The notes under the pieces were generated by a model, which was not told the DNA's origin, searched no databases, and saw nothing but the letters and a program-made list of their open reading frames with translations. A stretch of DNA of 64,000 nt from Bifidobacterium saguinibicoloris (GTDB lineage: Bacteria > Actinomycetota > Actinomycetes > Actinomycetales > Bifidobacteriaceae). Position numbers and translations under genes: made by a program. Location of the stretch: the NCBI RefSeq assembly GCF_019331725.1, contig NZ_JAHBBF010000002.1, positions 62,001 through 126,000 on the forward strand, given 5' to 3'. Within the stretch, counting starts at the first letter, position 1. Each line of letters starts with the position of its first letter. Positions 17,024-25,174 of the stretch are shown piece after piece.

Positions 17024-18109
17024 ATGGTCCACGTCACCAATCCCCTTGCACAGCAGGTGCGACGCTATCTGGACGACGGAGGCGTCCATTACGTCCACGA
17101 CGACGACCCCTGCCGATTCCAGTTCGTCCTGTCCATTCCATGCGCCCTGGAGCGAATCTGGGTGATCATCATCGCCGAGGACGGATTCCTCACGGTCATC
17201 GCCTCCCCGCTCCTCACCCCCGACCCCCACGACACGGAGGCCATCCGGAACGTGGAGACGATGTTCACCCGCATCAACTGCCATCTGCGCGCCGGCTCGT
17301 TCAGCATCGACGTCCGCAACGGGAAGACGAACTACCGCATCGGCGCGCCGTACATGGACGTTCCCTCGTTCAGGACGCTGGACGTGCTGATGGCGTTGGT
17401 ATGCCTCAGCTGGGAACGTCATGGGGACGAATACCTGCGTCTCGCGTTCCCCGGAGGTCTCCCGTTCGACGACGAGGACGACGGTGACGACGACGAGGAC
17501 GACGGTGACGACGACGAGGACGGCGGCCGTGACCTCGTCGCCGAATTCGACGCCCTGTTCGGGGAAGGCGGCGGGGACGGCGACGCGGACGATGACGACG
17601 ATATGGACGCGTGCGACGACACGGACACATCGGGCGCATCGGACGGAGACCTGACGGACCGTGAGCGGAGCCTGCTGGAATCCGCGGACGACGCCAACCG
17701 CCGCGGCATCGACTGCGAGCGACGCGGCGAACTGCGCCAGGCGCTGGACCACTATCAGGACGCCCTGCGCGCCTACCTGCCCCTCGAAGGACGCATCCCC
17801 GAATACCATCTCGCCGACGTCCACTTCGAGATCGCCGACATGCAGCTGCGCCTGAGCAACATCGACGAGGCGAAACGCGGGTTCCTCCGCTTCCTGGACG
17901 CCCGCAGGCGGATCAGGACCGCATACCACCCGAACCAGCCCTTCGCCGACTACAAGACCGTGGCCGCTCACGCGGCGCTCGCCGACATCTACCGTGCGGC
18001 GGGCGACGAGGAGCGGGCGAACCGCGAGACCGCGGAACGCGAGCGGGCGCGGGCGAACATGTCCCTCGAATCCACCTTGGCGTCCCGCGTGAACGGGTAC
18101 TGCTACTGA
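17024..18109 (+). CDS. YbjN-domain plus TPR protein
   Basis: A 361-residue soluble protein in three parts. Residues 1-150 resemble the YbjN/secretion-chaperone-like fold (NPLAQQVRRYLDDGGVHYVH; RIWVIIIAEDGFLTVIASP; FTRINCHLRAGSFSIDVRNG). Residues 150-205 are almost wholly Asp/Glu and encoded by short tandem repeats (17468-17523). Residues 210-350 carry TPR-type helices (ANRRGIDCERRGELRQALDH; YHLADVHFEIADMQLRLSNI). These families mediate protein-protein contact, so a sensor or adaptor role beside the caspase and DUF4062 effectors is plausible. The start has GAAAGGA. Confidence 0.75.
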   Translation: MVHVTNPLAQQVRRYLDDGGVHYVHDDDPCRFQFVLSIPCALERIWVIIIAEDGFLTVIASPLLTPDPHDTEAIRNVETMFTRINCHLRAGSFSIDVRNGKTNYRIGAPYMDVPSFRTLDVLMALVCLSWERHGDEYLRLAFPGGLPFDDEDDGDDDEDDGDDDEDGGRDLVAEFDALFGEGGGDGDADDDDDMDACDDTDTSGASDGDLTDRERSLLESADDANRRGIDCERRGELRQALDHYQDALRAYLPLEGRIPEYHLADVHFEIADMQLRLSNIDEAKRGFLRFLDARRRIRTAYHPNQPFADYKTVAAHAALADIYRAAGDEERANRETAERERARANMSLESTLASRVNGYCY

Positions 18110-18179
18110 ACATGCGGGCGGGGCGTCCCACCCCCGCCGCGCCCTGGGCGGAAGCCGCGCCGTCATCAACCGGAACGGC

Positions 18180-18262
18180 GCGGTTTCCGCCGCCAAACTT
18201 CAATTACCATATATGTCGTATCGAATATATATCGCCGTCAGAGGCATATATATGCCAAGGGA
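18180..18262 (+). promoter_or_regulatory. AT-rich promoter/operator region of the DUF4062 gene
   Basis: An AT-rich island in very GC-rich DNA holds several TATATA/ATATAT -10 candidates and a perfect 14-bp palindrome, GGCATATATATGCC (18243-18256), just upstream of the AAGGGAG ribosome site. A repressor bound there would block both promoter and ribosome access. Confidence 0.6.
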
Positions 18263-18270
18263 GTCTCATC

Positions 18271-20577
18271 ATGTCCGAACAGAGCACCATCGCATCACCC
18301 CGAAGGGCCTCCGTCATCCGAGTCGCGATCATCGGCCCGACCGATGCCAACCCCACCAAGAAACTCATCAAGAGAATCCTCGAGCAGTGGAACGATATCT
18401 GGGGCGCGGAACGCGGCTACTACCTCGACCCGCGCATGTGGGCCCCGGAACAGTCCACCACCATCTTCGGCGCGGACACCGCACAGGACCAGACGAACCG
18501 CCGCATCCTCGACAACGCGGAGATCGTCATCGCCGTCTTCCATTCCCGGCTCGGCACGCCCACCACACGGAACATCCATTCCGGCACGGCCGAGGAGATC
18601 CAGCGCGCCATCGACGCGCACAAGCCCTGCCACGTGTTCTTCCGCAACATCGCCGACACGGAGGATCTCGTGGAATACAACCGCCTGCTCACCTACCAGA
18701 ATGAGCTCAGGCGGAAGAACTATCCGACATCGGCGTGGCCCAAATCCGAGCTGGACTGGAGCAGCACCATCTATCAGGCGATCATGGAGGACCTCCAGCA
18801 GCGCATCGACGGTTCCGGTCCCTCCGTGCACGCGCCCGCATCCGCACCCGGGGGTGCGCGCAGGCCCTCCTCCCCCGCCGCGGTGAGTGCCGAAACGGCC
18901 GAAGCGGTACGCAAGGCGCTGTTCGGCGACGGCACCACAACCATCGGATCCATCGACGCCGGACAGAAACTCAAGGGCGCCGGCGTGACCTACACCGGCT
19001 ACAGGCTCATGGAATTCCTGCGCATGGTGGAACGACACGGCGTCATCCGCATCGCACAGGACCCCAACGCCCCCACCACCACACCGCAATACCTCATCAG
19101 CCCGGCCGCACCGGCCGCGGTGACCCCGACTCCGACCCCGACCGGCACGGTCCCGACCATCCCGACCCCGGACGTTCCGACCCCGGCCGCCACGGCTCCG
19201 ACCGCGGCCGTCCCGACCCCGCGACCCGCGCCCACGCCGAAGACCACGGCGACGCCGCAACCCACACCGACGCCGTCGCCCGCGAACGGCCTCCCCTCGC
19301 TGAAGCGATACGTGGACGACGCCACGACGTTCACCACGTGGACGTACGTGCCGCCCACGTCCGCCGCCCATCTGATCGCCCGCATCGGACCGGGGGTCAA
19401 GCCGCTCGACTTCCTGAACGAGGCCTGGGGCAAGGCATGCGCCGACCACACCGTGACCGTGGCCGACGACGGCGAAAGCGCCGTCTTCACCGCGGACGCC
19501 CCCGAACAGGGCTCCGACGGCCCGACCCCGCTGCGTCTGACGGTGCAACGGTCCCGTCCGGATTCACGCCTGCCGTTCTACCTCAGCCGCGTGGACGAGG
19601 CGCACAAGACCGACGCCGTCGCCGCCAAGGACACGTTGCGCACGTTCGCGTTCCTCGGCAACGCCAACCCCGAATCACCGGACTCCTACCAGTCGAAGCT
19701 CGACCAGCTCGCCGCCATGGCGCTGCCCGAGAACTGGGAGATGCCGGGACAGCAGCATGCGCACGCCCTGCTGGGGAACTACATCACCTACACGTTCCAC
19801 CACCTGAAGAAGGAGGGGAAGATCGTCTTCAACGAGGCCATCCCCTCCGGTTTCGCGGCCATCAACACCGGATTGGTGGACCGCGGCTCCTACGAGCCGA
19901 TCTACATGGTCTTCGACCACAACGTGTGGGTGTACAACAACCCGCAGCTGCCCCAATGGCACCTTCAGGGATTCTGCGTGCTGGGCAACGGACAGCTCGG
20001 CAAGCAGATGTACCGGAACCTGCCCTCCCGCGACGGACGCACCGAGCTGCCCCGCCGGGCCTCGTACTTCAGGCATCTGAGCGACGTGCTGCTGGATATC
20101 CCAGACCCGGACATGCTGAAGGTGGATTACGACCACATCCTCGGCGACAACATCGGACGTCTGCCGAAGGCGTTCCTCGAGCGTGTGATTCGTCCGGACA
20201 CGCAGGTGCGCCAACGCTTCGGCGGGCTCCCCGACGACCTGAACGACCCCGCGTGGAAGGCCATCGGGCAGGCCGTGCTCGAGGATTCGGATGCCTTCTC
20301 GTCCCTGCGCCAGGAGCTGGAACGCGCCATCAGGCAGACGCTGGTGCGCGTGGGCCTCGACTACAAGGTGGCGCTCCCCTCCTACTATCCGACCACGGAC
20401 AGCATGCAGTTCCTGCTGCCCATCTGCCTGACCGACCACCTGCACGCGGACGTGGCGCTGGTGGTCCAGTCGCAGGCCAACGGCACGGCGCAGGCGCACA
20501 CCATCCTGACTCTGCCGATGGCGTTCTCCAACGCCCGCATCATCTGCAAGCCGGACAGCAGCTGGCTGAGCATCTGA
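18271..20577 (+). CDS. DUF4062 / winged-helix / DUF3825 fusion protein
   Basis: A 768-residue multidomain protein. Residues 10-175 match the DUF4062 TIR/nucleosidase-like fold (VRVAIIGPTDANPTKKLIKR; NAEIVIAVFHSRLGTPTTRN; SGTAEEIQRAIDAHKPCHVF). Residues 205-290 look like a winged helix (DAGQKLKGAGVTYTGYRLME). A Pro/Thr linker follows at about 291-345. The C-terminal 400 residues are a DUF3825 domain (LLGNYITYTFHHLKKEGKIV; FAAINTGLVDRGSYEPIYMV; VDYDHILGDNIGRLPKAFLE). DUF4062 and DUF3825 proteins are typical of bacterial conflict systems, with DUF3825 often tied to RNA-related effectors. The start is fixed by AAGGGAG; the frame is open to 18112 without support. Confidence 0.85.
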   Translation: MSEQSTIASPRRASVIRVAIIGPTDANPTKKLIKRILEQWNDIWGAERGYYLDPRMWAPEQSTTIFGADTAQDQTNRRILDNAEIVIAVFHSRLGTPTTRNIHSGTAEEIQRAIDAHKPCHVFFRNIADTEDLVEYNRLLTYQNELRRKNYPTSAWPKSELDWSSTIYQAIMEDLQQRIDGSGPSVHAPASAPGGARRPSSPAAVSAETAEAVRKALFGDGTTTIGSIDAGQKLKGAGVTYTGYRLMEFLRMVERHGVIRIAQDPNAPTTTPQYLISPAAPAAVTPTPTPTGTVPTIPTPDVPTPAATAPTAAVPTPRPAPTPKTTATPQPTPTPSPANGLPSLKRYVDDATTFTTWTYVPPTSAAHLIARIGPGVKPLDFLNEAWGKACADHTVTVADDGESAVFTADAPEQGSDGPTPLRLTVQRSRPDSRLPFYLSRVDEAHKTDAVAAKDTLRTFAFLGNANPESPDSYQSKLDQLAAMALPENWEMPGQQHAHALLGNYITYTFHHLKKEGKIVFNEAIPSGFAAINTGLVDRGSYEPIYMVFDHNVWVYNNPQLPQWHLQGFCVLGNGQLGKQMYRNLPSRDGRTELPRRASYFRHLSDVLLDIPDPDMLKVDYDHILGDNIGRLPKAFLERVIRPDTQVRQRFGGLPDDLNDPAWKAIGQAVLEDSDAFSSLRQELERAIRQTLVRVGLDYKVALPSYYPTTDSMQFLLPICLTDHLHADVALVVQSQANGTAQAHTILTLPMAFSNARIICKPDSSWLSI

Positions 20578-20632
20578 GCGCGCGCCGGGCACGCGGCGAC
20601 GGGCCGGCCGCTCCATCGTCCGATACCGGACA

Positions 20633-20667
20633 GGGGGTTGGGGATGTCGTACGACATCCCCACCCCC
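20633..20667 (+). terminator. Terminator of the DUF4062 gene
   Basis: A 22-bp perfect palindrome (GGGGATGTCGT and its complement, 20639-20660) is extended by GGGGG/CCCCC outer arms and ends in CCCCCTTT. Confidence 0.8.
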
Positions 20668-20686
20668 TTTCCCTTCGTCTCCGGCT

Positions 20687-20703
20687 GCTGTCATTATGAC
20701 AGC
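20687..20703. promoter_or_regulatory. Operator of the toxin-antitoxin pair
   Basis: GCTGTCATTATGACAGC is a perfect 17-bp dyad with a further half-site, ATGACAGC, about 20 bp on. Ribbon-helix-helix antitoxins such as FitA bind inverted repeats of this kind upstream of their own operon. Confidence 0.7.
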
Positions 20704-20765
20704 GGATATGACTGCACAATGACAGCACGACGATGTTGCCATGACGAAACGGCGAGGAGGCGACG

Positions 20766-21125
20766 ATGGGTACGAGCGAGACGACCGGTACCATCACCGT
20801 CCGCAGGGTGCCTGCGGACTGTCTGGAGACACTGAAGAGGATGGCGAAGGACAACAACCGATCCATGGAGGCGGAGGTGCGTTCACTGCTGGAGGACTGC
20901 ACCACCGAATACCTGGCGCACCGCATCACCACGAACGCCGACCTCGTCGAGGAGATGTGGCGGATACTCGACGGCGACGGTCTCGGGCCGGATGAGGAAC
21001 TGTGCCCCCCGCGCAATACCTACGATTTCGGCCCGCGTCCCGTTGACCTCGGTCTCGGGGACGAGGATGCGACGACCTTTGACAAGGACGATGACGACCG
21101 GAAGGACGGCCATGATCGTCTTTGA
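20766..21125 (+). CDS. FitA/VapB-type ribbon-helix-helix antitoxin
   Basis: A 119-residue antitoxin. Residues 8-47 form an Arc/MetJ ribbon-helix-helix (TITVRRVPADCLETLKRMAK; NNRSMEAEVRSLLEDCTTEY), with the DNA-facing strand TITVRRV. The C-terminal half is acidic and probably wraps the toxin. GGAGGCG precedes the start. It overlaps the toxin gene by 14 bases and is likely self-repressing through the dyad at 20687-20703. Confidence 0.8.
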   Translation: MGTSETTGTITVRRVPADCLETLKRMAKDNNRSMEAEVRSLLEDCTTEYLAHRITTNADLVEEMWRILDGDGLGPDEELCPPRNTYDFGPRPVDLGLGDEDATTFDKDDDDRKDGHDRL

Positions 21126-21540
21126 CACCAATGTCATCAGCGAAATCCTCAAAGAAGATTCAAGCGACCCGCATGTCATCGATTGGTTCATCGGATTGCC
21201 ACATCGGGAATGTCGCACTACGGCGATCACGGTGGCGGAACTGATGTACGGCGTCGCCATCGCCCCGAAGGGGAAAAAACGAGCACGTCTCTCCGGCGCC
21301 ATCCAGGCGTTCACCAGAACCTATGCGGACCGGACGCTGCCGTTCGACCAGCAGTCCGCCGCACATTACGCCTCCATAGCCGCGGCACGACGACGCATGG
21401 GACGACCGATAGGTACGCAGGATGCGATGATCGCGGCAATCGCGCGGGCGCACGGCGCGGCCGTGGCGACGCGCAACATCAAGGATTTCGAAGGCACCGG
21501 AGTCGCACTCGTGAATCCTTGGGAGCACGACCGCCGGTAG
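21112..21540 (+). CDS. vapC: VapC/FitB-type PIN-domain ribonuclease toxin
   Basis: A 142-residue Mg-dependent ribonuclease toxin. The PIN acidic set is complete: Asp5 in MIVFDTNVISE, Glu43 in TAITVAELMYG, Asp104 in GTQDAMIAAIARAHGA and Asp125 in TRNIKDFEG. Such toxins cleave tRNA or rRNA and are held by the antitoxin made upstream. The frame is open to 20992, but the ATG at 21112, within the antitoxin's end, is the family start. It is the last gene of the accessory island and converges on the ABC-F gene. Confidence 0.9.
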   Translation: MIVFDTNVISEILKEDSSDPHVIDWFIGLPHRECRTTAITVAELMYGVAIAPKGKKRARLSGAIQAFTRTYADRTLPFDQQSAAHYASIAAARRRMGRPIGTQDAMIAAIARAHGAAVATRNIKDFEGTGVALVNPWEHDRR

Positions 21541-21559
21541 CGCGCGGATACAGCATCGA

Positions 21560-23818
21560 CTACTGTCCGAGCTGCTCGGACAGGTCCATCCATTCCATGG
21601 TGAGCTCGTCGGACTCGTCGGCGACGGCCTTGAGCTGGCCGTTGAGCTTGTTGAGCCCCTCGTAGTCGCTCGGGTCGTGCGCGGCCATCCGCTCCTCGAG
21701 GTCCTTCTTCTGCTCCTCGAGTTTGGCGAGCTTGCGTTCGATGGCGTTCACCCGCTTGGAGGCGTCGTGGAACGCCTTGCCGGTGAGCTTCGGCTCCGCG
21801 GGGGCCTCCTGCGCGCCGGACGTGGCGGACGAAGACGTGGACGAACCGCCGTCGCCGGCGTCCGCCGTGGCGGTCACGGCCGTCGCCGCGGAGGAACCGC
21901 CCTTGCCCGCGCGTCCGGACCTGCCGCCGGTGCCGGCGAAGCCGGGTTCGTCGGCGGGCAGTCCCTTGCCGTTCTTGAGGTCCTCGACCATGTCGAGGTA
22001 GTCCTGCACGCCGCCGGGCAGGTGGCGCACCTTGCCGCCGATGAGCGCGAACTGCTGGTCGGTGACGCGTTCGAGCAGGTAGCGGTCGTGGGAGACCACG
22101 ATGAGCGTGCCCGGCCAGGTGTCGAGCAGGTCCTCCATCACGGCGAGCATGTCGGTGTCGAGGTCGTTGCCGGGCTCGTCCATGATGAGCACGTTCGGTT
22201 CGTCGAGCAGGATGAGCAGCAGCTGCATGCGGCGCTTCTGGCCGCCGGACAGGTCGCGGATCGGGGTCATGAGCTGCGCCGACTCGAAGCCGAGCCGTTC
22301 CATGAGCTGGCCCGGCGTGACCTCCTTGCCGTCCACGATGTAGCTGGGCTTGTAGCGGGAGAGCACTTCCTTGATCTTGTACTTGCCGAGCTTCTCGAGT
22401 TCGTCGAGCCGCTGGGAGAGCACCGCGAACTTCACGGTCTTGCCGATGTTCACACGCCCCACGGTGGGGGTGAGCGTGCCGTCGATGAGCTTGAGCAGCG
22501 TGGACTTGCCGGCGCCGTTCGCGCCGACGATGCCGAAACGGTCGCCGGGGCCGATGAGCCAGGTCACGTCGTCGAGGATCTCGCGGCCGGACACGGTCAC
22601 CTTGCGCGCGGCGGATGTGGCTTCGGCGGACGCAGCGGCGTCCACGCCGATGGTCTCGCCGCCGGTGTTCATGCGGCGCACCGCACGGTCGTCGTCAGAC
22701 GACGACGCGCCGCCTTCCGCCTCGGCCTTGGCGCGCGCCTCCTCGGCGGCGGCGACGGCCTCCGGCACGCCGGCGTCGACGAGCCTGGGATCGGTCATGT
22801 CGGTGACGGCGACCTCCACGGAGCCATGAAGCTGCGGTTCGGCGTACATGGAGTCCACCACGTCCACGCGGGAGGCGGAGTCGGCGAGCGCGGCCGCATC
22901 CGGATCGATGTCGATGGCGGTCTTCTCGAAGATCTGCGTCACGTCGACGAGGTCGACGACCTGCTTGCCGAGGCGCGAGGTGGCCATCTGCTTCAGTTCG
23001 AGCGTGTTGCGCATCGGCGGCACGTCGGCGATGAGTTCACGCGCGGCCTTGACGTGGAACTTCTGCTTGGTGGAGCGGGCGCGGGCGCCGCGGGAGAGCC
23101 AGGCGAGCTCCTTGCGGGCGAGGTTGCGGCGTTTGGTCTCGCGCACGTCGGCCTGACGGTCGCGTTCGACGCGCTGCAGCATGTACGCGGAATATCCACC
23201 TTCGAACGGTTCGATGACGCCGTCGTGCACCTCCCACATGGATTCGCACACCTCGTCGAGGAACCAGCGGTCGTGGGTGACGAGCAGCAGCGCGCCCTGG
23301 CCCTTGGACCAGCGGTTCTTGAGGTGTTCGGCGAGCCAGTGGATGGTGACCACGTCGAGATGGTTGGTGGGCTCGTCGAGCGCGAGGATGTCCCAGTCCT
23401 TGAGGAGCAGGCGGGCCAGGTCGGCGCGGCGGCGCTGGCCGCCGGACAGCGAGCCGACCTTCGCGTCGAGGCTCATGCCACCGAGCAGCGCCTCGACGAT
23501 CTCACGGGAGGCGTTGTCGGACGCCCACTCATAGTCGGCGCGGCCTTCGAGCGCGGCCTCGCGGATCGTGGCGTCGTCGTCGAGCGGATCGCGCTGGTCA
23601 AGCATGCCGAAGGTGAGCCCGCCGCGCTTCGTCACACGGCCGGAATCAGGCTCCTGCGTACCGCGGAACAGGTGCAGCAGCGTGGACTTGCCGTCGCCGT
23701 TGCGGCCGACGATGCCGATGCGGTCGCCTTCGAACACACCCTGCGTCACATCGGTGAAGATGGTCTTGGTGGCGAAGGCGAGCGAAACGTGTTCCAGTCC
23801 AATATCGTAAGTCGGCAT
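21560..23818 (-). CDS. ABC-F family ATPase (Uup/Ettf type)
   Basis: A 752-residue soluble protein with two ATP-binding cassettes and no membrane segments, as in ribosome-associated ABC-F factors. The first cassette has GRNGDGKST, LSGGQRRR and LALDEPTNHLD. The second has GANGAGKST, LSGGQKRR and LIMDEPGNDLD, in which the usual Thr of DEPTN is Gly. The linker is long (about 230-400) and includes an acidic, low-complexity insert. The C-terminus is a coiled coil (RVNAIERKLAKLEEQKKDLE), as in Uup. A TAAGTT hexamer lies eight bases before the start, suggesting a leaderless message. Confidence 0.9.
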   Translation of the reverse strand: MPTYDIGLEHVSLAFATKTIFTDVTQGVFEGDRIGIVGRNGDGKSTLLHLFRGTQEPDSGRVTKRGGLTFGMLDQRDPLDDDATIREAALEGRADYEWASDNASREIVEALLGGMSLDAKVGSLSGGQRRRADLARLLLKDWDILALDEPTNHLDVVTIHWLAEHLKNRWSKGQGALLLVTHDRWFLDEVCESMWEVHDGVIEPFEGGYSAYMLQRVERDRQADVRETKRRNLARKELAWLSRGARARSTKQKFHVKAARELIADVPPMRNTLELKQMATSRLGKQVVDLVDVTQIFEKTAIDIDPDAAALADSASRVDVVDSMYAEPQLHGSVEVAVTDMTDPRLVDAGVPEAVAAAEEARAKAEAEGGASSSDDDRAVRRMNTGGETIGVDAAASAEATSAARKVTVSGREILDDVTWLIGPGDRFGIVGANGAGKSTLLKLIDGTLTPTVGRVNIGKTVKFAVLSQRLDELEKLGKYKIKEVLSRYKPSYIVDGKEVTPGQLMERLGFESAQLMTPIRDLSGGQKRRMQLLLILLDEPNVLIMDEPGNDLDTDMLAVMEDLLDTWPGTLIVVSHDRYLLERVTDQQFALIGGKVRHLPGGVQDYLDMVEDLKNGKGLPADEPGFAGTGGRSGRAGKGGSSAATAVTATADAGDGGSSTSSSATSGAQEAPAEPKLTGKAFHDASKRVNAIERKLAKLEEQKKDLEERMAAHDPSDYEGLNKLNGQLKAVADESDELTMEWMDLSEQLGQ

Positions 23819-23826
23819 GGCTCACT

Positions 23827-23832
23827 AACTTA
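23827..23832 (-). promoter_or_regulatory. -10 hexamer TAAGTT for leaderless ABC-F mRNA
   Basis: On the minus strand TAAGTT is followed by 8 bases and the ATG at 23818. No ribosome site is visible. Confidence 0.45.
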
Positions 23833-23888
23833 GCGGCACCACCGGGCATCCCCCGTCTCCCCGCACCTCACGGGACCCTTCTCCCGCA

Positions 23889-23998
23889 TCCCATGGTGCG
23901 CTCTTTCTCCCATGGCACGGCAACACACTTTCTCCACAACGGCGGAATGACGCCATTCCCCGTCTACCGCACCATGAGGGTTCCACCGCACCATGGGA
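23889..23998. repeat. Spaced 12-bp inverted repeat upstream of the ABC-F gene
   Basis: TCCCATGGTGCG (23889-23900) is matched by CGCACCATGGGA (23987-23998), with related CCATGG and CACCATG copies between and a small dyad GGAATG/CATTCC near 23944. It may form a long leader or operator structure. Confidence 0.5.
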
Positions 23999-24035
23999 GA
24001 GAGGAGACGTAGGCGGGAGGGTATGGACCGGAGAA

Positions 24036-24800
24036 TCAGCAGATGACCGGGTCCTTGGGACCGTTCTCCGCATCACGACGGATCAGGCCCTGCGCGTAGC
24101 TGTTGCAGCGGGCCGCGAAACCGGTGAACACCTGGTCGGCGAGCGGGTGCAGCAGCGGATTGTACTGGGCGAAATCCTCGCGCAACTGCGATTTGGAGCC
24201 GCCCGCGGCCTTGAGGTCTTTGACCATGCTCGGCTCGTCGAGCCATTCCTCGAGCAGGGCGGCGCTCACCTCGAGATGGAACTGGAGGCCCAGCGCGGAG
24301 CCAGCGCGGAACGCCTGCACCTTGGTGAGCGGCGAACGGGCGAGCAACTGGGCGCCTTCCGGCAGGCCCACCACGTCGTTGTGCCAGTGGAGCACGTTGA
24401 TCTGCTTGTCCCACATGGAGAAGTAGTCATGCTTGTCGACGCGCTTGATGGGAGCGAAGCCGATCTCCGGCTTCTCGCCGCGATGCAGCTTCGCACCGAG
24501 CGCGGTGGCGATAATCTGATGGCCGAGGCACACGCCGAGCACCGGCTTGTTCACGGCGATGGCGGCGCGCGCCAGCTTCGCCTCCGCCTTGAGGCCCGGA
24601 TGCTTGTCGTAGTCGGTGGCACCCATGGGACCACCCATGATGACCACGCCGGCGACCTCGTCGAACGAGGGGAGGTCGGGCTTCTTGGTATCCACCACGT
24701 TGAGGATCTGGTAGCCGAGACCGATCTCGTCGAATGCGGTGGCGATGCGCCCGGGCTTCTCCCAGGGGACATGTTGCAGAACAAGCACTTGTGGCGTCAT
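24036..24800 (-). CDS. Class I glutamine amidotransferase, GMP-synthase-like
   Basis: A 254-residue stand-alone type 1 amidotransferase of the kind annotated as GMP synthase-like or gamma-glutamyl hydrolase-like. The nucleophile elbow is PVLGVCLGHQIIATALGA, and the later His is in ALGLQFHLEVSAALLEEWLD. VLVLQHVPWEKPGRIATAFD at the start is typical of the group. The substrate is unknown. The ATG at 24800 has AGGAGG only one base away, which is too close, so the in-frame GTG four codons later is also possible. The frame extends upstream through repeats and is not real there. Confidence 0.8.
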   Translation of the reverse strand: MTPQVLVLQHVPWEKPGRIATAFDEIGLGYQILNVVDTKKPDLPSFDEVAGVVIMGGPMGATDYDKHPGLKAEAKLARAAIAVNKPVLGVCLGHQIIATALGAKLHRGEKPEIGFAPIKRVDKHDYFSMWDKQINVLHWHNDVVGLPEGAQLLARSPLTKVQAFRAGSALGLQFHLEVSAALLEEWLDEPSMVKDLKAAGGSKSQLREDFAQYNPLLHPLADQVFTGFAARCNSYAQGLIRRDAENGPKDPVIC

Positions 24801-24910
24801 GCCTCCTATTGTGACACGACCCGCGTAAACCCGGGACACACGCTCCCATCCGCACTCCTCGAGCTCCCCGCACTTCCCCGCGTCCCCCGCATTTCCCGCA
24901 TTTTCCCCGC

Positions 24911-25087
24911 CCGTTCCTATAGAATCGGACGTTCCACGGGCTCCACGCCCCACGATTCCGCCACATCCTATAGAAACGGACGCACACACCCATCACCACA
25001 CCATCCAAACCGCCCATTCCTATAGAAATGGACGCAACACACGCCCCACCAACCCGCCAGACGCCCATTCCTACAGAATCGGACGCA
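24911..25087. repeat. Array of four ~21-bp dyad repeats, period 51-52 bp
   Basis: The 374-bp gap 24801-25174 holds no gene. It carries four copies of CATTCCTATAGAATCGGACG-like sequence (24911-24931, 24964-24983, 25013-25036, 25063-25087) spaced 51, 52 and 51 bp. Two more copies lie at 58953-59026. The motif is roughly palindromic (CGTCC...GGACG). Confidence 0.85.
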
Positions 25088-25160
25088 ACGCACACACCGA
25101 CGGGCGGAAACCACGCACCGGCGGACGGAAACCGCACCCGTCACCCCCGCGGACCATGGG

Positions 25161-25166
25161 TATACT
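25161..25166 (+). promoter_or_regulatory. -10 hexamer TATACT for leaderless cysS
   Basis: TATACT is followed by 8 bases and the cysS ATG at 25175, with no ribosome site between. Confidence 0.6.
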
Positions 25167-25174
25167 CTTGACGT

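Noticed and set aside
24427..25137. Leftward frame through the dyad array before cysS
   Set aside because: The repeated peptide VRFYRNGR arises from the 51-bp spacing, a multiple of three. The frame has no start signal and runs into the amidotransferase gene in another frame.
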